Assembly (NCBI GenBank): GCA_001695595.3
Contig: MBPM02000149.1
Location: 1 to 64,000 of the forward strand
Direction of reading: 5' to 3'
DNA length: 64,000 nt
Origin: Plasmopara viticola
Lineage: Eukaryota > Oomycota > Peronosporomycetes > Peronosporales > Peronosporaceae
The notes under the pieces are model-generated. The model ran no database searches, was not told the DNA's origin, and saw only the letters and a list, made by a program, of their open reading frames with translations. The position numbers and the translations under genes are program-made. Every line of letters begins with the position of its first letter. The stretch's first letter is position 1. Below are positions 1 through 11,104 of this stretch, one piece after another.

Positions 1-370
1 ATTTAAGTAACTAAACCGACCGTCGAAGCTGTCGCTGATTTGTGTCAATTCTTCATAAGTCCACAAGCCCACTAACAAAAAGATTATATGGTGTTTTCGT
101 CTTTGGTATAGCATCCATTCTTTGGATTCTCTCCCTTACAAAGCGTTTATTTTTCTTGTTCGCGCTCCAAGGGGCAAAGACTGAAATTTCGTGCTTGACT
201 TACTTTTGAACCCATTAATTTAATGGGCAAAGCCCACCTTTCTTCAGCCCCGGCAATTTTCTTCTGGGTTCAGTTCGAAGACGCTGAGAGCCTTGACTGG
301 CGTCCACGGTACCGTGACAAGTGGCCCAGAATGGAGCTAGAATGAGCACGACACCGCAGGATCGACGCAA
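1..370 (-). pseudogene. RxLR/EER-type effector relic (copy R1), cut by window edge
   Basis: Reading leftwards from about 370 there is a decayed secretion-signal frame beginning RRSCGVVLILAPF, followed by DASQGSQRLRTE, where QRLR fits the QxLR/RxLR translocation motif about 30 residues in. The start codon has become TTG and the frame is broken soon after the motif. Homologues lie at 20,718-20,906 (-), where the EER motif is still readable, and at 42,865 (+). Proteins of this family are secreted by oomycetes and act inside plant cells; that role is family knowledge and this copy cannot express it. The distal part continues beyond the left edge. Confidence 0.6.
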
Positions 371-899
371 GCTCAATCACCTGCAGTGCAAGAAGAATAG
401 TAAACTCATGGTCGTGCTATGACTGGAGAAACCGTATTTACTGAAAATGTATGCAAACTAAGATGGGTAACGAGGCATGAGGGAGACAATTTAATTAACT
501 CAATGTACGCTGCAAATTTACTTTGATAAAGGATGCGGAAGAATCAGAAATTGAAATAAATAACTTCCTAGTAAGCTACCTATATTGCAAGCATTCGTAC
601 AAGTGTGATGGGGTCGAGCCGGTGGACCAGCAAGCTAGAATTGTCGAGGATGCTACGGTACGCACCTGATAACGAAAACACTTGTATGACCTAGATGGGG
701 GTGTATCATCAAGTATCTATGCCGTAATTAATTGTCCAAAATATCTATCAATGCGATTTATTGTCATTATATACTACTGCGCCTTTTCCAGCACGCCAGT
801 TTTTCAAAGTACGCCTCTAAATTTCGTCTTGATTAGCAGTTGTCGGATGAACCATATACATGTGGTCCACACGACAAACCGGCAGCCGCACTTTTGATG
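371..899. other. Segment B flank, copy 1, no gene recognised
   Basis: AT-rich DNA matching 20,930-21,440 (same strand) and the complement of 42,330-42,830. Short open frames here are not conserved in composition and carry many indels between copies, so I see no gene. Confidence 0.6.
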
Positions 900-1623
900 G
901 AGTATTTATTTGTAATTCTTGCTGGTAACGAATACATCACCTTAACTCTACCCACTACAAAATATTTGAGGCCAGAAAAGCACCAAAGTGCGATCTTTGT
1001 GCATGCAATATAGCCAAGTCGACAACTAAAGCAGAGCCTTATGGTGAAAATAACGCGCAGTCAAGCAGACTGAGTGCGATGTAAGTATATTATAATGCTA
1101 AGGCTGACAAGCTTACGCTTCAAAGGTTATAACACCAGAAAGCCTTCAAAAAGAATGCTATCTTCAAACTCTCTTTATGCGTTCGTCAATTCCTTGCAGC
1201 GCTATTTCATTTGATGCAAAAGCTGTCTACGTGTCGTACAGTGCAATCACTGGGTGAGATCGAAAAACCATTTTAAAGTGATTTCATCGAGAAATAAATA
1301 CCACGGCTATTTCTTTTAGTATGCAACTTGTGGGCTCGAGATTGTGCATATTGACCTTGTTAAATACCCAGCCGAGGTGAAGGAGAAAGTGCCTTTGTCA
1401 CCAGATAAGCTTCCAAAGCATTCTGCTAATTAGATTATGGGCCATAAATAGAAGGGGGGGAAATTGTAACTGCAGTCTGCGTTAGCATGAAAAGCAGATT
1501 GCTGTCAAGAATTTAAATTGTACTGCTGTTGTTGCACATGCTAGACGTCTACGTTGGTCGATTGTACCTGTACACGCAGCAAAGTCTGTTACTGACAATA
1601 ATAGTCGTTTTATCGTCTTAACA

Positions 1624-1703
1624 AGAGCGAGTCTATGGACTATTGTTCAGTTTGTTGCGTTTTAGAGCAAGTCTGTGGACTTTTGTTGACTTTGTTGGGG
1701 TTT
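1624..1703. repeat. Two-unit imperfect tandem repeat, 40 bp each
   Basis: Unit 1 is 1,624-1,663 and unit 2 is 1,664-1,703; each begins AGAGC-A/G-AGTCT and ends in a TTTGTTG-rich tail. No function is apparent. Confidence 0.6.
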
Positions 1704-1805
1704 TTAAGGTATAGTCCAAGACAAAGAAGAGTTCGATTTTAAAGAATCAGGCATGGTGTAAATGCCGACATCAGCAGCAAGTTGAGCCAGCAGACCTGTG
1801 GCCCT

Positions 1806-1944
1806 GGCTCTCGCTATAAGATATGTCGAGAGGTTGCGTCGTAAAAAAACAGGTGCTAGATCTCAAAAGTCGAGCGGTTTTCAAACTACCCTATTATCAA
1901 AAAGTCATGGCTCTCGCTCTAAGGTGGTCGAGAAGTTATGTCGG
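1806..1944. repeat. Dispersed direct repeat pair of about 36 bp
   Basis: GGCTCTCGCT followed by a GTCGAGA core occurs at 1,806-1,841 and again at 1,909-1,944, about 103 bp apart and around 80% alike. This may be a decayed local duplication. Confidence 0.4.
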
Positions 1945-3539
1945 TGACATTGGTGCTCTATTGACAGAAGATTTTAGGAATGTTCTCGGTGGCAGATTAC
2001 GGTGAGGAGAAAAATTGCCGGCGTAATGTTTTAAGTACAACAACTTTTCAGGTCCAAATTCAAGCTTCGCGCTAACGCGTCTTTTCTGAGAGTCAGCTTC
2101 TATGGAAGGATTTTGTCAAGGCTGACGGTGAACTGAGCTTGTACCATTTCAAAGCTGTCTGCAATTTCTTTGTCACTCTAGTCATGCAACCTTTGCGTCA
2201 CAGCATTGTCGATGCAGTATACCTCGACTTTGGTTGTACAACTTGCAAGGTACTCACCCGTCGTAATCGTCGAATTGTTGGTACCCGCGTATCAAAGCAT
2301 CCAATTTTATCGAAGAATTACTGCGTTCGAAAAAGAAGTAAATAAAATGTGTACGCATACAAATTTCTGTCAACATATCTGTTTAATACTTATTAGAACT
2401 GCGCTTAAGCGACGGGTCTACTTCATACCATCTTGTATTGAGCATGTTGGGGAGGATTGCTGACACAAATAATGGCTTGCGGCTAACAAGTGTGCGAAAT
2501 CTGTTGCGGTCGGCTTCCATGGCCTCGCATGCAAAGTTTTGCTTCACAACGTAATTAATGGGCATTCGCAAAACGTAAACTTATCGCGCTGAAGATGCGG
2601 GACGGGTCAAAGTACTAGAAAATCAAACTTCGGGCGCCCAATGTCGTTTGCAGCGGCGGAGATGAGGCATCGTGCCATCCATGCTTGTCCACATTATTAA
2701 GGAAAACTTACTAAAACGTCAACTACACGTTCTTCTCTTTCACCGACGCAGTCATTACTTGTGAAGCGTTTTGAAGTGAAAGTGAAGATATTGAAGTCAA
2801 AATGAGGATTCGAGACAACCGTGGCTTGCGCAAAGCGAGAAAAAGTGTAGGGAAGAAAGACTGCGCCGGCTGACGAAGAGATGGATATAACGAATCGCTA
2901 AAGGATATAAAGCGCGCGTGTGTGGCAGTAGGTCCATACTCCAATGTTTGCGAAAAATATGGAAGTTTAGTAACATAAGTCCAGAAGTTCCGCTATTTCT
3001 CCACAATGCGCCAGACCCTGACACATTTCAAACGACAGTAAGTTCAAAACAGCTAGAGCTCGAACTTAGTGAAGGGATGCTTGTCGGTGAACTTAAAGGC
3101 TTTGATTTAACATTTTTTGTTATGTGGAAGGATTTAATCTGATATCGTATTCTTTTTTATATCGGATAAATTGAAAGGCAATAATATGCGAAGATGACGT
3201 GCTCACCTGAGCAATAACAAAGAGCGCTCTAAGGCAGCAGAGAAGCGCTGCTACCAGCGCACGCGAGACGCTCGCTTGTCGTACAATAAGAGCTACGACG
3301 ATAAAAATAGAGACCAAATTGAGCTCGAAAGCGTAAGCCTAAAACCGATCTTATTGAAGACAAACCCGAACCTAACAACGAACTTGACTAAATCTACTTT
3401 TTTGTTGAACAAGGCCAATAATGTCAATGACAATGGCTTAAAACCTCTAAAGAGTATTGCCATATACTTGTAAATGACAGGTATTGAGTCCATCCTAATA
3501 CAAGATCAAAGATTTATTGACGGAGAATAGTATAGCCAA

Positions 3540-4866
3540 GCATATATAAGCAACATGTTAGCATACAAACTCGACAGATCAAAGACATTACATATCCAAG
3601 CTATCAAACAAGGTGGCAGCTACCGTGTTAAGGTGCGCATTAGATCAGATAAAACGGTTTATGTAAGCAGCGTTCATCAGAGTTGGTAGCTAAGCAGCGC
3701 AATATTTCGAGTGAACCCCTTGAGAATCGCTCGTCGTCTAACTTCAAGGCTAATATTAGGTATCGTTTGTACAATGGTAATCGCATGGAATCAACCCAAA
3801 TGAGGGTGTTGAACCTTTTCTTTTCTGCGACAAGCTCAAGAATACTCTTCCGACTCAGGGAGTGCTTTTAAGGTAGGTATTGCTTTCGGCTACGAACTTG
3901 TTAGCAAGGCCGATCTCGATGATACTGACTATGTGTTCAATGAGCTGGTCGCTATTAACAGCAAGGCTGGTATACAATAAAAGGTTATTACAGATCCCCT
4001 GTTCTTTGAAGTTGGCTGACAGACGGAGCAACCTCAGCTTAGAGCATAGGCGCGAGGGCATCACTTTATTCAGGATTTTTCCATCGCGACCATGCTCTTG
4101 AAGATAGCGACGCTGTAATTCCTAAATTGTTTTGCAAAAAGTAGCATGGAATCAAGTTTTTTAAGACTAACAACAAGTGCGTCTTCAACTGCATTGCCTG
4201 GCACACAATCCAAAGCGCCAAAAAGGATCATCGCATAAGTAAGACTCGGACAAAGGGTGTATTACAGAGCTACTGCAGTCTCAAAGTTTACAAGAAATTC
4301 AGGCCCATTGAACACTACAGCCCGATGAGGTTGAGGATTGCTTGATCTCGGTACCAACGTATATAATATAGATGCAGCTTCAGATAATGTAGAACGCATT
4401 TAAAGCTCGGACAAGTGTATGACTCTATGAATATTTTATCGCACGAGAATCACGCTTGTTACATAAACAGCGTTGATATGCCTTAGTATAAGTATCAATG
4501 TCCTGAGTACACAATGCTTTTTGTCTACGCCGAAAAGCTGAAAAATCACAAGAAGAATCTGTAAGAGCTTGTCAAGGTTGCGAGCTTCCCCTCTGAGACA
4601 ACTATATTCAGAACACGATACGACCACTACTTACGAAGTATTTTTCAAGGATGCTGACCATTGTATAGATCGCTTCATTGATTATGACTTTGGGGCCATA
4701 TCTAAGCCTACCGCGCCTTAACAGGGGATAATATTGTCTTTACGAACGAACACATTCCTGTGTCGGTATCAGTAGCAGGTAATCTAACTGAGGAGGTACG
4801 TTGCTTTGTAGATGATGATGTCTTAGCCGCTTTGAGATCGCCTCTGTAAAGGGTATGGCCATTTCT
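3540..4866 (+). pseudogene. Polinton/Maverick-type DNA polymerase B, N-terminal and exonuclease region
   Basis: Family B protein-primed polymerases replicate Polinton-like elements. Coding remnants appear in shifting frames: an upstream part (KADLDDTDYVFNELVAINSK near 3,910), then KTNNKCVFNCIAWHT near 4,155, a finger-like stretch with AEKLKNHKKNL near 4,530, and TTYEVFFKDADHCIDRF with YDFGAISKPT near 4,630-4,710, then NEHIPVSVSVAGN. The order Cys/His-rich segment, zinc-finger-like segment, D-x-(E) exonuclease segment is that of Polinton polymerases. The acidic residue expected after DF is Gly here. Many stops and frameshifts are present and the polymerase core is absent; the fragment runs tail-to-tail into the integrase relic. 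The family call is by eye and unconfirmed. Confidence 0.5.
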
Positions 4867-5430
4867 TGAAGGATTTGGACTTAATGGCCATCAATGCCAA
4901 CGATTTTATGGACTGCTTTGTTTCATCAAGCAGTCTCTTTACCATATGCCTGCTTTTGAGAAGGTATAATGCGCCTGATCTATAGTCAGACTCCTTCTCA
5001 ATTTTTCCGGCATTCACCTGATTATGACTCAGATCTGCTTTCATTGATTCGCATTTTGCTTCATTTGGGGTCCTACCAATCGAACGACAAAACGTGGTAT
5101 TGTTATTTGCGATAACGTCAGTGATGAGCCATTGCGTATTTCTCTTATAATAAATATTAGGTATTCTCTGTCCAAATGTTCTGTATAATCGTTAATTTTC
5201 ACATAATTCCATGATCACCTCGGTCATTGTTGAGTGGTCAAATCTCTTGGATTTAAAGAGTCATTAAGTCTGCAAGTTGATAAACTTTCTACCGATTGGA
5301 CTGCCAATACAAAATCGGGGTTTCCACAGATGACGCAATTTTCAGATCTTTGTCGTTGGGAACATAAAAGTCGCATCTTTGCCTGATAAATAATACAAGG
5401 TATCATAAGAAGTCGCATTTTCGTCATTAT
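4867..5430 (-). pseudogene. Retroviral-like integrase, C-terminal relic (B copy 1)
   Basis: On the minus strand, DLSHNQVNAGKIEKE followed by a decayed tail containing NKAVHKIVGIDGH resembles the end of a DDE integrase with its C-terminal domain. The better copy at 41,186-41,470 (+) keeps TMLKIDRLYRTF and ENYNTTFRRSIGMTPNEAKG. Here the core is missing or frameshifted. Such integrases occur in Polinton/Maverick elements and retroelements; the neighbouring polymerase B relic favours Polinton. Confidence 0.5.
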
Positions 5431-6952
5431 TAATACAATGTGTCATTAAAAGTCGCATATTCGCCAATACAATATATCATTCTGCGATGAGTACTTGGGC
5501 ACTTCATCTCCTTTTCAGCTTTCTGGTGATATACAGTAGGTCACTATTTCAGGCATACGATGCCTTTGCGGATTAAGGAATTTCGTCCTTATTGTCGCCA
5601 CGATCCAGCTATCTTGGAAAGCTTCAATCTTGAAAATTTGAAGTGCAAGACATTGCATCAGCCACAGTGTTAGTGTCACCGTAAATTGACATAAAGAAAG
5701 GCTGATATTAGTAAACGGATCATCCTGCTACTTAAAGATTTGTATTGCGTTTCTCAGGAGAAGGTTGAGTTTAATTCATCACTGTTATGACTGATATAAA
5801 GGGGAGGTAGTGGGCAAGCTTAGCTATTCAGTGATGACCAAATTAAGTTGCTAGAAAAGCACAAGGCGTTTTATGCCTGCCCACACCAAATAATACTTCT
5901 GTGTCATGGATCAAGCATACATCAAAGGCTGCACCTGTCCATTAGGCTGCGAGTTAACGAGGCTTACTCGTTAAATGGCTAATTTAGCAAAGAAGTCTCT
6001 GAAAGATCGCACAGAATCGTTGCGATATTGCATGTGTACCGTTTGAGGTTCGCAATCGCCTTTTTTTGCGCGATAAATAGAATTAAAGTTGGCGCGATCG
6101 CTTTGGCAAACACATGCCTGAATCTGTGCATGATAAAATTGCAAAAGAGCCTGGAGGTAAAAGCATTGTTGCTAGGTTAAGGGGCTCTGTTAGCCAATTG
6201 TAAGCTCTTCTATTGCGGAAGTTCTCACTCATCAAGACAAAAATCCCGCGGCAATTTCTAGCGGTGTAAACGCGACCTATATGATTTTCTACAAATATTT
6301 CGCCAATGTTGAGGACTAAAAACAGTCAGGGGAATAAGCCTACATTATCCTTAGGCTGACCTTACTGTTAGCGATTGTGAGAGCGAGGTTGCGATAGCCT
6401 TTGCCACCAGTGTGCAGAAGGGTACGGACACGAATTGCTGGGGCCCAGAAGGTGTACTCTTTCAGGACAATGACTATACTAAAGGGATAGATAGGCCTTT
6501 AGGATGTACTTTATCCTAAAAAAAGGTCATGCACCGAGCAAAATGTTTATTTGCTTAGCGTACCAACAAGAATCTCCGGAAATTGTGCGTTGTGTAGCCC
6601 TTACGAGAGAAATTTCGTTCGTAAATTGAATGCGTAACACCGGCTATGCGCATGCTCGTTGAACTGCATCAAACTCTGCTTAAATGCTTAGATTCAGGGC
6701 TAAATTAATCCGCAGCACCGTGATTATCACGGTTTAATTGCACAATCGATTCTGGGACTAAGTAAATATAATGATTGCTTGGTCTGTGATCAAAAAGTGC
6801 TTGACCAAAAGTTGCAATTTCTATAAGTAGTGATTTAAAGAGGATTCACCTCAGTAATGCCCTGGAACAGCAATGACAAGCCAAGATTACGAGTTTGAGA
6901 GCGGTAATAAAACTTCTCCCACCATGCCTCAAAGAAGACATCGTCTGTCTCA
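5431..6952. other. Segment B, copy 1, mostly non-coding relic
   Basis: Closely matches 22,700-24,240. A degraded minus-strand copy of the unknown protein seen at 23,244-23,537 lies at about 5,975-6,330. From 6,240 to 6,880 the match to 23,540-24,180 is nearly perfect. The match stops at about 6,945, where copia sequence begins. Confidence 0.55.
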
Positions 6953-7783
6953 ATGGTGGTGAAGCAATCTCAGTTTATAACCAAGTTGCTCGATCGATTT
7001 GGTCAAGTATTTGCTCATGGTCTCCGCAACCCAATGGCGATCGGTCAAGATCTCAGCCCATCCGACAAGCACGGTGTATGCACAGACAAAAATAAGTACC
7101 GCGAACTAATCGGATCAATGCTGTACGTTGCCAATGCCACACGTCCCGACATTGGCTTCGTGCTGTCGATTCTCTCTCAGTACCTCGATACGCCGCGTGC
7201 GATGCATTGGAATGCTGCGCTACGTGTACTTCGCTACCTCAAGGCCGCTGATTCGATCGGCATCCACTACACGGCTAAGGGCAAGAATATCGTGACATAC
7301 TGCGACGCGAACTGGGGTGGTGATAAGGAGACGCGACGCTCGACGTCTGGTGTGATCGTGAAGATGGCTGACGGTCCGGTCATTTACAAGAGCAAGCATC
7401 AAACGACCGTCGCGTTATCAACTGCTGAAGCCGAGTACATGGCTCTCGCACTTACCGCTCAAGAAGTACTGTGGCTGCGTTTCCTCCTCACAGAGATGGG
7501 TGTAAACGTGTCGAGTGCGTCGACAATCTACATGGACAAACAGTTGGCGATTTGTATGGCAACTAACCACGGATACACCCCACGCGCCAAGCACATCGAC
7601 CTCCGAGCACACTTCGTCCGTGACCATGTCGAGAAGGGCACCATCAAGGTGGAGTACGTAACATCGGAGTCTCAGCTAGCGGATATGTTAACGAAGGCCA
7701 TTCCGACGCCGCGCTTTGTGGAGCTTCGTGACGCATGCGGACTTGTGGACTGTCAAGTTGAGGGGGAGTGTAACGACCTCTAA
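6953..7783 (+). mobile_element. Ty1/copia fragment: reverse transcriptase end and RNase H
   Basis: An open frame of 276 codons covering only the last part of a copia polyprotein. It contains YRELIGSMLYVANATRPDIG (end of the RT/connection region), then RNase H marks: CDANWGG, STSGVIVKM, STAEAEYMAL, the KHIDLRAHFVRDHV stretch, and QLADMLTKAI near the C-terminus. There is no gag, protease, integrase or YVDD box upstream; the frame starts abruptly where segment B homology ends. It is noticeably more GC-rich and less decayed than its surroundings, suggesting a younger insertion later truncated at its 5' end. Different lineage from the copia elements at 48-64 kb. Confidence 0.85.
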
Positions 7784-7965
7784 TCGGGTTTCCTACAGTA
7801 TGTGTCAACTTGACATATAAGAGAATTAGTCACATTCTAGAATATCGAGACAGAAGAACACGTAACTACAAGTGAGGTAGAGCCGAAAGTTTGCTTTATT
7901 CCTATGAAGTGACTTTCTATTCTGCTCTGCGACAATCAAATTGTTATAATCATGAGACTTAAAAA
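7761..7965 (+). repeat. Polypurine tract and probable 3' LTR remnant of the copia fragment
   Basis: AGGGGGAG at 7,761-7,768 directly precedes TGTAACG, the usual arrangement of polypurine tract and LTR start. The LTR end is uncertain; segment A homology begins near 7,966. No second LTR is present for comparison. Confidence 0.4.
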
Positions 7966-8614
7966 AGTATGTTTACACGAGATACCGAGTAAATCTCGAG
8001 ACATTCGAACAACAACTTGCAAAGATCAACGGGAAGCTCGTCGTCGATACTTATTGACCGAGAGTTAATACGCAGTGGCTGGCTTTACAAGCAGGCGGAT
8101 GTCATGTACGTATATGAAAAAGAGTCTTTATTGCACAAATATGAATCAACTTGCATTTTTGTAGGAAAAGGTGGAAACGACGATACTTTGTACTGATTAA
8201 GAGAACGAAGGTAGCAACAAGAGAGTAGTGGGCATCGCTGCAGTAACAATTTTGACAAGCCACGTGAAGATGTGCAGTTGCAGGATGGCATGCTGTCTGT
8301 ACGCTTTTAGAAATGAAACCAAGCGAGCGCTCTGTTTTGAGGCAGCTGGTGACGAATTTTTGTTTGTCTGCTCTGGATCGAGCGACGACGGTGCGAGCAC
8401 CTGGGTCTATTTACTGCAGCGTTTGTCAGGCGGTGGAAACAGGACTATCTCGCCTTCTGCACTTTCATTCAGCTCATTGTCCATACCAAGCAATTTCAAT
8501 CGGTGGATGGGTCAAATAGTCACTAGCACGGTCGATGCACGGAGCGTTCGCATTGTCGTAGAGCTGCGTCGAGTGCTGCACACAAGCACGTCACCGGAGG
8601 CAATGATATTCTAA
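7966..8614 (+). pseudogene. PH-domain protein, 5'-truncated copy A1
   Basis: Contains the start of a pleckstrin homology domain, SGWLYKQADVM, then KRWKRRYFVLIKRTK, separated by a 60-nt stretch that begins GTACGT and ends TTTTTGTAG, which I read as an intron. Further on, LQDGMLSVRF, ALCFEAAGDEFLFVCSG and ASTWVYLLQRLSG fit the later strands and the C-terminal helix with its conserved Trp. PH domains bind phosphoinositides or proteins at membranes. Frames shift between these blocks, so this is a pseudogene. The 5' end is replaced by the copia fragment; fuller copies are at 58,988 (+) and 48,331 (-). Confidence 0.6.
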
Positions 8615-9600
8615 AAGCTTTATTCGCTCTTTCGATCCCCGAAACCCATGTGCGAATTTCACGCAACCCTGAATATTAGAAGTTTTGATGTTATAATCTT
8701 ACAAAGATTCTTGATTGTTGCAGCCAACCAACGTTCAAAACTTAAGGTAAAGGCGGTTCTGGCCCTGTATATTGAAGGGTGCTATAAAAAGTGGGGTATG
8801 GCGTGATTAACGAAAACTTTAGCGACTCATTAATAAAAAGGGTGTACAAACACTGTGTGGAGTGCGCCAGTCTACTTGAACCGCCAAAGCGACATAAGCA
8901 ATTTTTATGATTAATTATTATAAAATGGCTCGAGTAAGAGGAACGCAAATTGCTGTCTCGAACCGCGACGAGCAACATACTAGCACTCGGACAGCTCTCA
9001 ATGGCACATAAATCAAGAGTCATAATGGACTCAAAGATTGACAGTACTGCACGACAAAGCTGCAGTCTCAAAAGATTATTAAATAGGCTTAAAGCAGCCT
9101 ACGGCTGCGGTCTAGTAATCTGTGCGTCCGAATCTTGTCACAAGGGTGATCGATGCGACCGTGAGAGCCTTTAAATTTATCACCGATCGGTGGAAGCGCC
9201 ACTAGATGGGTATAAATATTTTGCGTCGACGCACAATGCTGTAATTTTACAACATATTTACTTTCAGAATTTCGCTCCCAATTCAGCTTTAGAAATGATC
9301 AATAAAATCTCAAAGGTGATACAGCTGCTTAAGCCGATGCAATGATTAAGATGACTGTCGGTTTACTTGGGACGCTATTCATTTCCGATCCTAATTTAAA
9401 GGAATGTTGCAAGTGCACCGCATAACAACGAATTACGGTTTTTTATTACTTTAGGAGTAAGACACATTGCTTGATATTTTAAGACGGCATTGGACCTTTG
9501 GATTGCCGTTTAGTGGATTGGATTAAGATGATGTGTTTGCTATCAGGTAGTAAAGACATTGGATACTCCCCCTTTTCAGAGCGGCTGCTCACATTTGTCG
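8615..9600. other. Segment A spacer, no gene recognised
   Basis: Repeated at 59,977-60,955 (same strand) and on the complement of 46,440-47,290. It holds GCTATAAAAAGTGGGGT at 8,781-8,797, one half of an inverted repeat that flanks the PH-domain gene in the fuller copies. A short frame beginning MARVRGTQIAV near 8,924 is partly kept between copies but breaks quickly. Confidence 0.5.
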
Positions 9601-9601
9601 A

Positions 9602-9830
9602 ATGGACGTCTTGTCGTGTGGACCAAATGTAGATGGTTTATGCGACCAATGGTGCGGCATTGGACCTCGCGACAGGTACAAAGAATCTAACGATCTTGCG
9701 TTCTCAAGAATATATACGCGCGTTGTCGGACGATTTTTGGCTCATTCTTGCTCTACCGGCATTCCGTGTAAACGAAAGCTTTGCAAACATGGATAGCCTC
9801 CCTCGAAGATACAAAATTTTCGTCCGATAA
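9602..9830 (+). other. Unidentified repeated short frame (MVYATNGAALDLATGTKNL)
   Basis: A 65-codon frame at 9,633-9,830 with relatives at 10,663, 15,047, 18,084 and 60,981 (all +) and 46,300 (-). Two copies (here and 60,981) carry an extra stretch encoding ALSDDFWLILALPAFRV; the others lack about 46 bp there. No family is recognised and the reading frame is not clearly preserved, so it may be a non-coding repeat. Confidence 0.3.
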
Positions 9831-10166
9831 GCACAAACAGACGTTTGGGCTCGATAAGACGAGCAATCCTGCGATGTATGAGGTAGCGCAGCGTTGGGGA
9901 AGCTTCGTCTTAACGATGTGGAGTGAATATCGTTTGGACTTCCAATCTTTGGTGCAGGAGTCATGGCTGGAGCGAACCCAGTCGTGCACTACCGAGCAAT
10001 GATCGCGTTCACAGTGGCACGCTGTTTGCACACATACGCTTATGCTACTGCGATGCAGCCATTGCGCTCACTGAGTCATGGTGTGAGTGTGGCAGCTACG
10101 TTCTCTGGCGTCGGCAATGCTGTGAGCGCTATAACGGTCTTATTATGCGCCGCAGATCTAGGCTAG
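9791..10166 (+). pseudogene. MAPEG (microsomal glutathione S-transferase-like), copy M1
   Basis: Lacks the first transmembrane part. It reads EDTKFSSDKHKQTFGLDKTS, AAQRWG-like sequence, then after a frameshift ANPVVHYRAMIAFTVARCLH, YAYATAMQPLRSLSHGVSV and a tail GNAVSAITVLLCAADLG. The HYRAMI...ARCLHTYAY block corresponds to the core of the MAPEG family, membrane enzymes of glutathione and eicosanoid metabolism. At least one frameshift separates the two halves. Unlike the 14-kb copy, it keeps the ancestral GTGGCAGCTACGTT sequence that became a hairpin there. Confidence 0.65.
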
Positions 10167-10505
10167 GAAGATGACAAGGACAATATATAGCCGACGAATT
10201 GCATGCAAAAAGGAGAAGCTGCGGTCTTTGTTTCGAGGACAATGTGCTTCTAAGTACTTTATTTTCGCACTCACCCAGTGGTCAGATTCGGTCGCAATTT
10301 TAGACACGTAAAAAGGCTTCTGCATCAAATGAGCAGATGAGACAATGCAAAACGTTGACGACACGAAATCTGTTTCTGCTTGAACGCATAAAAACGCGTA
10401 CGCTAAGGTCGACGGTATCTTAGCATTACCATATGCTTGCGTCGCCCCATTCTGCATTTTTTTTAACGTGCGGCTGCTGAGTGGTCGATAACGTTCGATT
10501 GCCAA
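10167..10505 (-). other. Repeated unknown minus-strand frame (MQKPFYVSK type), copy 1
   Basis: An open frame containing QKPFYVSKIATESDHWVSAK; GTGAGTGCG directly after DHW could be a splice donor. Related stretches occur at 14,597-14,836 (-), 17,435-17,833 (-), 45,505-45,744 (+) and near 61,600 (-). It might be the first exon of a gene lying tail-to-tail with the MAPEG gene, but no family is recognised. Confidence 0.3.
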
Positions 10506-10933
10506 AGACTACTCTCTGGTCTCACATGGATTGCCGTTTAGTGTGTAGAATTGAGAAGATGGGTTTGCCATCAGGTAGTAGAGACAACGAATACTCCTCC
10601 TTATCAGAGAGGCTGCTCACATTTGTCGCGTGGACGTCTTGTCGTGTGGACCATATGTAGATGGTTTATGCGTTCAATGGTGCGGCATTGGACCTCGCGA
10701 CAGTTACAAAGAATCTAACGACCTTGCGTTATTAAGAATATACTACCGGCATTTCATGTAAACAAAAGCTTTGCAAACATGGATAGCCTACCAGAAATTC
10801 AATTTGTTTTTTTCTTTTGCTCTCATGTGGTCGTTACCCGTCCGAGGTGGCAAGTTATCCAAGTAAATACGGCTTCTGCAGCTCAAGCACGACTAGGAGC
10901 TCGCTATTCTTTTTGCACTGCTAGTGGTGAAGC
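10506..10933. other. Unit spacer before effector R2
   Basis: Repeats the 9,510-9,790 sequence in shortened form and leads into the effector. No gene is seen. Matches 14,880-15,319. Confidence 0.5.
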
Positions 10934-11104
10934 ATGCGTCGATCGTGCGTTTTCGTCCTCATTCTAGCAACATTTCTCGCCACTGGTCACGGTGAATTAA
11001 AAAAAAAGGCTGTTGGTAGCTCACATCCCTTACCGCCAGGACATCCTATCATTCGCACTGGTCCCGAGGACCCTAACCATCGTGGTTCCCGAGCTCATGG
11101 ATGA
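10934..11104 (+). CDS. Small secreted protein, effector-family copy R2 (56 aa)
   Basis: ATG at 10,934 opens MRRSCVFVLILATFLATGHG, a typical signal peptide (basic start, hydrophobic core, small residues before a likely cut near residue 20). The mature part is Pro/Gly/His-rich (SSHPLPPGHPII, EDPNHRGSRAHG) and ends at TGA 11,102-11,104. The same signal peptide precedes RxLR/EER relics elsewhere in the window, so this belongs to that effector family. The shortness may be a lesion: homologous coding-like sequence continues in another frame (11,101-11,289). Close relatives are 15,320 (+), broken at a poly-A run, and 44,837-45,031 (-), which is open. Confidence 0.55.
   Translation: MRRSCVFVLILATFLATGHGELKKKAVGSSHPLPPGHPIIRTGPEDPNHRGSRAHG

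Larger units (their letters stand above)
900..3539. other. 2.6-kb stretch present only in segment B copy 1
   Basis: This DNA lies between two blocks that are directly joined in the other two B copies (near 21,450 and 42,320). No product could be recognised. Frames of 60-85 codons occur on both strands, including a Lys/Asn-rich one at 3,276-3,473, but none shows a known motif. Its right end runs into readable DNA polymerase B upstream sequence, so it may be older flank lost from the other copies and not an insertion. Confidence 0.45.

Noticed and set aside
3276..3473. Lys/Asn-rich 65-codon frame as a gene
   Set aside because: No motif, no second copy, and an overlapping frame of equal length on the other strand (3,293-3,493).
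8742..9071. 109-codon minus-strand frame in the segment A spacer
   Set aside because: Broken in the copies at 47.0 kb and 60.2 kb and without motif.
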